From NCBI GenBank assembly GCA_018644935.1, contig JABGPL010000026.1, positions 1 through 46,894 on the forward strand: a stretch of DNA of 46,894 nucleotides. Direction: 5' to 3'. The stretch's first letter is position 1. The number at the start of each line of letters is the position of its first letter. The DNA is from Calditrichota bacterium. GTDB taxonomy: Bacteria > Electryoneota > AABM5-125-24 > Hatepunaeales > Hatepunaeaceae. Shown here in pieces: positions 37,395 through 42,994 of the stretch. The position numbers and the translations under genes were made by a program. A model generated the notes under the pieces. The model had not been told where the DNA came from, did not search any database, and worked only from the letters and a program-made list of their open reading frames with translations.

Positions 37395-38057
37395 TTAAAA
37401 AAACGGCAACCCTGATATCCGGCACACACCACGATGATAACCATCCGGAAAAAGCTCGATCAACTCTTTAATATCGAGATTAGTCGATTTGCAGGCTTCA
37501 AAGACATTTGGGATGCTTTTGTTTTTAGTGTAAAATTCCCGCATAAACGTTATTATCTCCCGGTGTCTGTCTGTCAAACCCTGCGGTAGTTTCCACTCAC
37601 GGATAATAAGCTCGGCAAATCTCTCATTCCAGGTGTCGAAATCAGAAAGATATCCACGAGGAGTAACACTGTGGTCTACACGTGGCATAGTTGATGTTTC
37701 ATAGGTGAGCCAATAGTTCGATTCATACATAAAATCATAATTTATCCCCGCGATCCGGCAGGCACCGCGGTGATAACCCGTTGGGAAGAGAAAGCGGAGG
37801 TCTGACAATCGCAGCTTGTTATCTGCACAAGCTAATACTACAACAGGAACGACATGTTCTTTGGTGAATTTTTTGCGGAGATAGTTAATAATCTGCCAGT
37901 GCTGATCGGTCAACTCTTCCCAAATCCCTTGTTCCCTCGCCATACATTTCGCAAACTTCTCATCCCACTGGTCGGGAGGATTCAGAAAGCCCTGATCGTC
38001 TAATAAGTAGGTTTTTCCGCATTTAAATGTTATTGAGTTTGGCTCTTTTTTTGTCAA
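37395..38057 (-). CDS. Tandem (double) DsrC-family protein
   Basis: Two DsrC/TusE-like domains are joined in one chain. I start at the TTG at 38057, with AAGGA seven bases upstream, giving 220 residues; a TTG at 38090 is in frame but has no SD site. Domain 1 (about 13-105): LLDDQGFLNPPDQWDEKFAK, ELTDQHWQIINYLRKKF, LFPTGYHRGACRIAGI. Domain 2 (about 130-220): PRGYLSDFDTWNERFAELI, LTDRHREIITFMREFY, LFPDGYHRGVCRISGLPFF. DsrC proteins normally carry two C-terminal-arm cysteines 11 residues apart. Here each domain keeps only the inner one (CysB, C100 and C212); the penultimate CysA is absent, Tyr replacing it in domain 1 and the arm ending early in domain 2. It is the last gene of the DsrC/DsrM/DsrK run. 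The role as sulfur or redox carrier is inferred. Confidence 0.82.
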   Translation of the reverse strand: MTKKEPNSITFKCGKTYLLDDQGFLNPPDQWDEKFAKCMAREQGIWEELTDQHWQIINYLRKKFTKEHVVPVVVLACADNKLRLSDLRFLFPTGYHRGACRIAGINYDFMYESNYWLTYETSTMPRVDHSVTPRGYLSDFDTWNERFAELIIREWKLPQGLTDRHREIITFMREFYTKNKSIPNVFEACKSTNLDIKELIELFPDGYHRGVCRISGLPFF

Positions 38058-38093
38058 GGGATTTTCCTTTTTTGTGTGTATTATAGGCAAAGT

Positions 38094-38117
38094 AAGGGCG
38101 AATAATTATTCGCCCCT
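38094..38117. repeat. Perfect palindrome of the GTAGGGGC/GCCCCTAC type
   Basis: GGGCGAATAA at 38096-38105 is followed at once by its reverse complement TTATTCGCCC to 38115, flanked by TA on each side. It lies in the 126-base gap between the DsrK-like gene and the double-DsrC gene. It resembles the palindromes at 45193-45216 and 45263-45285 and may be a dispersed repeat or a transcript-processing hairpin that sets the level of the last gene. Confidence 0.7.
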
Positions 38118-38183
38118 ACAAGCCTCAAGTTAACCACAATTTTCAACTATTAGTTCGATCAATGTTGGGGGTTATGAATTATA

Positions 38184-39533
38184 TCATCCTTCCCAATCCA
38201 CACGTTCTGCTGCTTTGCCATTGATCAAAATCGATCTGGAAAGCATATCGTGAACTCCACCGACTGCGAAATCAGCATTGTGACTCTCTATCAGTTGCAT
38301 GAATTGTCGTTTGCAGTTAGAACATGCCGTTGCAACATACTTAGCTCCGGTAGCTTTCACCTGCTCCATCTTTTTCACACTGGAAACTTTCATCCTGAAA
38401 TCACGAATGTCATCCATTGCAGATAAGCCTCCACCACCTCCGCAACACCAGTTTTCACCGCGATTAGGAGTCATATCCCGAAAATCCTCACACGCTGCTT
38501 CCAGAATCACTCTCGGATCTTCGACAATACCACAACTCCTGCCGAAATTACAGGGATCATGATAAGTAACAGGCATCGGATTCTTACTCTTGTCAAACTC
38601 GAGTTTACCCTCTTTTATCCTGTCGGCTGTCCACTCCATACAGTTGATGACTTTAAAAGGTAAGTCACCCCACCACTTACCCTTTTCCATCATCATCTTC
38701 ATTATTCTGTATGCATGACCACATTCACCCATAAACATATACTTGGCACCAAATCGTTTCGCCTCCTCAACATATGGTTTGTTGTCTGCTTTCATATGGC
38801 CATCATTGCCTGTGAACAGACCATAATTTGCGCCATCAAAACACTTGGAACTCATTGTCCATTTGTCTTGCATTCCGAGCACGTAAAATACTTTCGCAAT
38901 ACCGGTTGTAGCTTCAGGATTAACCAGAACATCTCCCGATGGTGGAACATAAAAATACTCAGCACCGACTACATCCACCGGGATTTTAATATCAACCCCA
39001 TGCTCATCTTTCATTTCCTCTTCGAGGAAATCAATTGAAGCTTTGAACGCTTCTGGAGAAGCACCGTCCGTATTGCAAGTATCAAGTGATGTCTGGACGA
39101 CCTTTTTCATAGTATCGGGTGTATAACCAGTTGCATCAGCAATTGCTCTGCCCTTTCTGGTTATCACTGAATTATCAATTCCAAACGGGCAGTATGTCGC
39201 ACAGCGTCGGCATCCCGTGCATTCATAAAATGAATCGACCCATTTTTTCATGTCTCCATCAAAATCCGAAGCTCCTACCATTGAGCCGAGAAGTTTTCCG
39301 GATGTTGTCGTGTATTTTTTATAGATTCCACGAATAAAATCTGACCTGACTACAGGATTCCTGAGTTCGGTTGGCTCACCCTGGTAGACCGGGCAAACTT
39401 CAGCGCATGTACCGCACCTGGCGCAAACGTCCATGTAAAGATTTAGGACTTTTGGACCGTTTTTGATAGCTGTAACAGATTCAACCACTTTTTCATGTAG
39501 TTCCTGTCCCGTAATATTTTCACCGTTTCCCAA
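38184..39533 (-). CDS. DsrK/HdrD-like iron-sulfur protein
   Basis: The 449-residue protein should exchange electrons between the membrane partner and a thiol/disulfide substrate. Two [4Fe-4S] motifs are complete: C37, C40, C43, C47 (CARCGTCAEVCP) and C105, C108, C111, C115 (CTGCRRCATYCP). The C-terminal half has the CCG arrangement of catalytic clusters in heterodisulfide reductase: MGECGH (C271), DPCNFGRSC (C328, C334), CCGGGGG (C363, C364), ACSNCKRQ (C404, C407). DsrK uses this site on DsrC. The DsrM-like gene starts just upstream (14-base gap) and DsrC-like genes flank the pair, which favours DsrK over HdrD. The TTG start has AAGGAG eight bases upstream. There are no membrane segments. Confidence 0.88.
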   Translation of the reverse strand: MGNGENITGQELHEKVVESVTAIKNGPKVLNLYMDVCARCGTCAEVCPVYQGEPTELRNPVVRSDFIRGIYKKYTTTSGKLLGSMVGASDFDGDMKKWVDSFYECTGCRRCATYCPFGIDNSVITRKGRAIADATGYTPDTMKKVVQTSLDTCNTDGASPEAFKASIDFLEEEMKDEHGVDIKIPVDVVGAEYFYVPPSGDVLVNPEATTGIAKVFYVLGMQDKWTMSSKCFDGANYGLFTGNDGHMKADNKPYVEEAKRFGAKYMFMGECGHAYRIMKMMMEKGKWWGDLPFKVINCMEWTADRIKEGKLEFDKSKNPMPVTYHDPCNFGRSCGIVEDPRVILEAACEDFRDMTPNRGENWCCGGGGGLSAMDDIRDFRMKVSSVKKMEQVKATGAKYVATACSNCKRQFMQLIESHNADFAVGGVHDMLSRSILINGKAAERVDWEG

Positions 39534-39547
39534 TGTATTATCTCCTT

Positions 39548-40243
39548 CTATGACTGTTTAACAAGAGTTTGTGTAAAGAATATTCCACCAAAGTGCAAAA
39601 TCTTGCTGAAGGGAATATAGACGAACAGGAGCTGAACTAACAGAAAGTGTGCTCTGAATATTGTATCTGCCGGTACAACCATCGCTGAAAAAGAGAACGT
39701 GAGCATAGACGAGAAATATGCGCGGGTCAATTCAAGATCGAAATGGTGACCGCTGAAACGCATCATGTTGCCTGTTATGATCACAGCCAACACCAAAACC
39801 AATGCGAAGTAATCGGCAAGATTGGAGATCTCCCGCACACGACCTACAAAAAACCTTCTGAAGAGAAGAAGTATCAGGGTCGCCATAACGAGAATTCCCG
39901 CAATCCCACCTGAAGTGGCACTCATGTTATCCGCGTTGATGTTTAATGCAGCCCATAATGCAGGAAAATCTGTAAACACCCTGATATGACCAATGAAGAT
40001 TAATGCCAGGGTTGCATGAAAAATCCATGAGAAGCTCCAAAGCGTTTTATCCCCTTTGAAAAGACTGGGGAAGAAGAGGGCTTCTTTAATAACACCTGGA
40101 ACTTCAGTGCCCTGAGTTGCCGGGAAAAGTGTCATTTTGCCGGGCTGTGGACTCTTTGCCCATGCACGTATCCTTATAACCACACCCAGTACAAACACCA
40201 GGAGAGTGATGTATGGGAAAAACATGAAAATATAATCGTTCAA
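39548..40243 (-). CDS. DsrM/HdrE/NarI-like membrane cytochrome b subunit
   Basis: This 231-residue protein has about five membrane helices: YIFMFFPYITLLVFVLGVVI, WIFHATLALIFIGHI, SGGIAGILVMATLILLLF, YFALVLVLAVIITG, HFLLVQLLFVYIPFSKILHF. Histidines at helix ends (WIFHATLALIFIGH; RFSGHHF; FRAHFLLVQ; KILHFGG) fit the two b-haem ligand sets of the nitrate reductase gamma fold. In DsrMK it passes electrons between the quinone pool and DsrK. The TTG start has AAAGGA seven bases upstream. The DsrC-like gene ends 201 bases upstream; that gap holds only a short hairpin (TTCTCA 40332-40337 / TGAGAA 40342-40347). Confidence 0.83.
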   Translation of the reverse strand: MNDYIFMFFPYITLLVFVLGVVIRIRAWAKSPQPGKMTLFPATQGTEVPGVIKEALFFPSLFKGDKTLWSFSWIFHATLALIFIGHIRVFTDFPALWAALNINADNMSATSGGIAGILVMATLILLLFRRFFVGRVREISNLADYFALVLVLAVIITGNMMRFSGHHFDLELTRAYFSSMLTFSFSAMVVPADTIFRAHFLLVQLLFVYIPFSKILHFGGIFFTQTLVKQS

Positions 40244-40444
40244 CGCAAAATCCTTTCGTAAAATTATTTGTTGATTTCAATCTCCGGAAATACAGAGATG
40301 TAACGAATTTGAAATACTTATCTTTTAGCAGTTCTCATTGTTGAGAAGACCAAAGAGACTAAGCAATCTGCTTGAACACCAGTTAGCTATGAGATTTCTT
40401 CGCCCGGTCGTTCTGGATCGCAATGAGGTAACTATCGATAAATG

Positions 40445-40759
40445 TTACAAGCAACCGAATGGCTTTGGTAAACCTGCCAGCCTGTAAGCCCCTTTTGCTA
40501 CCCCACAAGGGAACATTTCGCAAATGTGTTTAGCTGTAAAACCGGTCTGTTTACCAATTTTGACTATTGGGGGACCTTCACCCCATTCCTGGTAATAGTC
40601 TCGAACAAAGTCTATTACCCTCCAATGATCTTCCGTTAATGGTCCGAGGCTATTCTTAACCGCCAATTGTCTGGCGATTTCTTTTGTCCAACCGGACATT
40701 TCAGTCAAGAAACCGTCTTCGTTTTCAATTGGTATCGTCGCAAACTCGGGAGCTGCCAT
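40445..40759 (-). CDS. Single-domain DsrC/TusE-family protein
   Basis: This 104-residue protein has the full DsrC length and pattern: ENEDGFLTEMSGWTKEIARQ, PLTEDHWRVIDFVRDYYQEW, EMFPCGVAKGAYRLAG, and the C-terminal arm GLPKPFGCL. The penultimate CysA (C103) is present. The inner CysB position, 11 residues earlier, is Tyr92. This is the cysteine pattern of TusE rather than of respiratory DsrC. The neighbours, however, are DsrM- and DsrK-like, with a double DsrC protein carrying only CysB downstream. The start is firm: AGGAGG about six bases upstream of the ATG. It probably carries sulfur or electrons as a per- or disulfide on C103. Confidence 0.88.
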   Translation of the reverse strand: MAAPEFATIPIENEDGFLTEMSGWTKEIARQLAVKNSLGPLTEDHWRVIDFVRDYYQEWGEGPPIVKIGKQTGFTAKHICEMFPCGVAKGAYRLAGLPKPFGCL

Positions 40760-40925
40760 TTGAAACCTCCTGTGTATCGTTATTAATCTGTTTTAGAATA
40801 ATCGATTGATACAATCAGTTCTGCAATTAGCTCGTATCAAATAATGATGCAAAAAGCCAGATTTGCAGAACTCAATAGTGAGAGCTCGATCCTTTGGAAA
40901 TGCTAAGTAGAACGTGAGTTTTTTA

Positions 40926-41096
40926 CGGGGGAGAGTGATACTGCTCGGCAGTGTTGACAAACACTGAGGCAGTAATGTAGTTTAAAGTATAACGGGCAGG
41001 ATTCCGGGGTAATCCCGAATCCGAAACCGTTATCGTAGACTCGGCGGATTGTACTTGCAGGTGCTTCCGCCGGGTCGCGCTCTTTTTGCCCTCCCC
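40926..41096. ncRNA. Candidate structured RNA in the gap between the regulator and the DsrC operon
   Basis: Four helices form a closed multibranch fold. P1: GGGGAG (40928-40933) with CTCCCC (41091-41096). P2: ACTGC (40940-40944)/GCAGT (40969-40973) capped by CAGTGTT (40949-40955)/AACACTG (40960-40966). P3: ATAACGG (40989-40995)/CCGTTAT (41027-41033), then GGATT/AATCC and CGGG/CCCG. P4: an 11-bp helix, GACTCGGCGGA (41038-41048) with TCCGCCGGGTC (41066-41076). On the + strand P4 is followed within 7 bases by TTTTT, terminator-like, suggesting a + strand small RNA. On the minus strand it would be a leader 165 bases upstream of the DsrC-like start. I do not recognise a known class. The rest of 40760-41203 shows no gene. 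Confidence 0.55.
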
Positions 41097-41203
41097 TATC
41101 CAGGCAATCTTACAAAGTTCTTTGGGTCGAGTCTAATCTTCTCCAGTGCTTTTTGTTTTTTGTAAACAAATTGTATTGATTCAAACTTTCCTTCCTTATG
41201 TTC

Positions 41204-42160
41204 TTAAATACTCGAAACATGAGCAAATCTGGAGATATCTGCAGATTTAATTTCTCTTAGACTTGTATCCGTTAAGCTGACGAAGAATTCTTTCAGCTTT
41301 GGAAGATCTAATGGAGTCTCAACATATGCAAATGTCTCTTTATCACACTCCCTGGGAAAACTGGTCCGTTCTCCTACGAGAATGATGCGAATGAAGGGTA
41401 TGCGTGGATCAGCATAGAGATTATGAACAAAATCTCTGGCACGTTCAACTCCCATTGAGCAGTCAATAATGCCATAATCGGGTCGATAATTCTCAACGAC
41501 CATCGAACACTTATATTCACAGTCTGTATATTGTATGTTTACATCCGTGTCCCGCATTCCAGCTCCAATTACATCTCTCATTGTCTGTTTGTCGCTTACA
41601 ACCAGAACGTTCAGAGGTTGCTCTTTCACTAGATGGTAGTATTCACATTCATCACAGGATTCATCACAATACAGTTTTGCATGCCCTGCGTCATCAGGAA
41701 GTGTACTCATCTCATAACACCTCAAAGCACGGGATTTATAAACTACACAGCTTTGGCATCCGTCTTTGAGCTCACCGGAAGCAGAATTGAATTCCCAGCA
41801 ATATTGGAATGAACGAGGATTTGTTTTTTTGACACCTATGGAAACTATGTTAGGTTGGACAATTATATCGAGATCACTTCGTCTGATACGGTAATGTCCA
41901 CCAGGAGTTCGACTTGCAGGTAGTTTTCCGGCTTTTATCCATTTAAGCACAGAATCAGGAGTGACAGAACAGAGCTCAGCGGCTTTACCTGTTGTGACAA
42001 ATTCTGACAATTTATGGGTTTTCGGTTTTTTCAATGATTTATGTGTTATTCTTGTTTTATGGCATTTATGGGTTTTATTGCAATATAACATTTTAGTTTT
42101 ACTTGTCAAGAGATTTTGTGAATTTATTTTCAAATATATCCCACTCATTAACAAATACAA
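41204..42160 (-). CDS. HTH (MerR/excisionase-type) regulator with Cys-rich centre and receiver-like C-terminus
   Basis: The protein has three parts. A helix-turn-helix DNA-binding domain (about 54-100) reads TTGKAAELCSVTPDSVLKWI, KAGKLPASRTPGGHYRIRRS. A Cys-rich segment (about 119-178) has CWEFNS, DGCQSCVVYKSRALRCYEM and YCDESCDECEYY, at least eight cysteines that could hold zinc or an iron-sulfur cluster. The C-terminal about 120 residues resemble a receiver fold (NVLVVSDKQTMRDVIGAGMR, DYGIIDCSMG, RIILVGER), with the first acidic pair weak, so phosphorylation is doubtful. It is on the same strand upstream of the DsrC/DsrM/DsrK genes and is a likely redox- or sulfur-responsive regulator of them. 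The start is unclear: a TTG at 42160 opens the frame, but a promoter at 42082-42109 suggests a start near TTG 42034 or 42010. Confidence 0.75.
   Translation of the reverse strand: MYLLMSGIYLKINSQNLLTSKTKMLYCNKTHKCHKTRITHKSLKKPKTHKLSEFVTTGKAAELCSVTPDSVLKWIKAGKLPASRTPGGHYRIRRSDLDIIVQPNIVSIGVKKTNPRSFQYCWEFNSASGELKDGCQSCVVYKSRALRCYEMSTLPDDAGHAKLYCDESCDECEYYHLVKEQPLNVLVVSDKQTMRDVIGAGMRDTDVNIQYTDCEYKCSMVVENYRPDYGIIDCSMGVERARDFVHNLYADPRIPFIRIILVGERTSFPRECDKETFAYVETPLDLPKLKEFFVSLTDTSLREIKSADISRFAHVSSI
42011..42109 (-). promoter_or_regulatory. Sigma-70-like promoter followed by four 8-base direct repeats
   Basis: On the minus strand TTGACA (42109-42104) and TATATT (42087-42082) are separated by 16 bases. 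Downstream, TTTATGGG-type repeats (written on the + strand) occur at 42065, 42056 (ending GC), 42038 (ending TG) and 42011. The start-to-start distances are 9, 18 and 27, all multiples of nine. They may be sites for autoregulation. As they also keep codon frame (KTHK, CHK, THK, KTHK), they may instead reflect a coding repeat. Confidence 0.5.
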
Positions 42161-42255
42161 AATTTATATTTATATTTGTATGAAGTAACATAAACGGTGA
42201 GAGTGCAGTCTAAGATATTGAAACACAATTCAGCTAAACCACAAAGGAGCGTGCC

Positions 42256-42657
42256 ATGACTGACATTATAATCCCGATTGTATTTTTTGCGACCTCCGTA
42301 CTCATTGTGTATTTTGCAATACAAGCACGTACGAAGCAGAATCAAAATGAGCATGAAGAACGAATGCTGGCTCTTGAAAAAGGAGTCGAAATTCCCATGT
42401 CTCCCGGAAGAAGAAAAAACGTTACCTCCGACGAAGACAATCCAAAACACCGCAATCCATACATTTGGCCAATTGTGCTCATTTCTCTCGGGACCGCAAT
42501 GATTGCCAGGTCAATGCTGTCAGGCGATTTTGATATTTCCTGGAGCTTGATCCCATTCCTGATAGGTATTGGTCTTTTAGTCGCCCACCAACTATTCCAG
42601 AAGCAAAAAGAAAAACGTGAAAAAAATGAAGATTCTTCACCTGATCATATTGCATAA
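42256..42657 (+). CDS. Small membrane protein of the DUF6249 type
   Basis: The ATG has AAAGGAG seven bases upstream. The protein has 133 residues: one N-terminal helix (IIIPIVFFATSVLIVYFAIQ), a cytoplasmic segment with the EHEERMLALEKGVEIP motif, two more helices (PYIWPIVLISLGTAMIARSM; WSLIPFLIGIGLLVAHQLF) and a charged tail. The HEERMLALEKG motif followed by two helices is typical of DUF6249-like proteins, often found near anti-sigma or sigma genes. None is visible here. It is divergent from the HTH regulator. Function unknown. Confidence 0.7.
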   Translation: MTDIIIPIVFFATSVLIVYFAIQARTKQNQNEHEERMLALEKGVEIPMSPGRRKNVTSDEDNPKHRNPYIWPIVLISLGTAMIARSMLSGDFDISWSLIPFLIGIGLLVAHQLFQKQKEKREKNEDSSPDHIA

Positions 42658-42994
42658 TGCTTGAATTGTTCTTATATTCCTGATGGGGAAATAATTTAAT
42701 TGTAAGTGTTTTTTTTACTTAACCTTTCGCAGGTTCCATCCGCAACCATCAAGTCGCCGGAGTGCTCTCCGGCGCATCAGGTATTCGTTTTGCGATTCCT
42801 CGTTTTTGCGAATCCCGGATATAACATTGCCAGACAAAAATGATTTGCTGTGTCAGTATGGCTTTGTTATGATATATATCACCTGAACAGACCATCCCAT
42901 ATTTTCTCAGGTGGTAAGTTCATATCTAACATAATTAAATTGACTAACTCCGTAGTGGCCAATTGTAGTTCACCTCATCAATGGAGTATGTATC
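42658..42994. other. Intergenic region with hairpin, about 340 bases
   Basis: CGCCGGAG (42755-42762) pairs perfectly with CTCCGGCG (42767-42774) over a 4-base loop. A weaker ATTCG/CGAAT pairing follows. These may terminate the upstream membrane-protein gene or be dispersed palindromes. The last part should carry the promoter of the 42995 gene. No gene is evident. Confidence 0.55.

Noticed and set aside
38184..40243. HdrDE (methanogen-type heterodisulfide reductase) instead of DsrMK
   Set aside because: Domain content alone would allow it, but DsrC-family genes on both sides favour DsrMK; HdrDE is kept as the alternative to test.
40926..41096. 6S RNA, tmRNA, SRP RNA, RNase P RNA or a cobalamin riboswitch
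   Set aside because: The conserved motifs of these classes, as far as I can recall them, are absent and the fold is a multibranch with short arms rather than a 6S-type long bubble stem.
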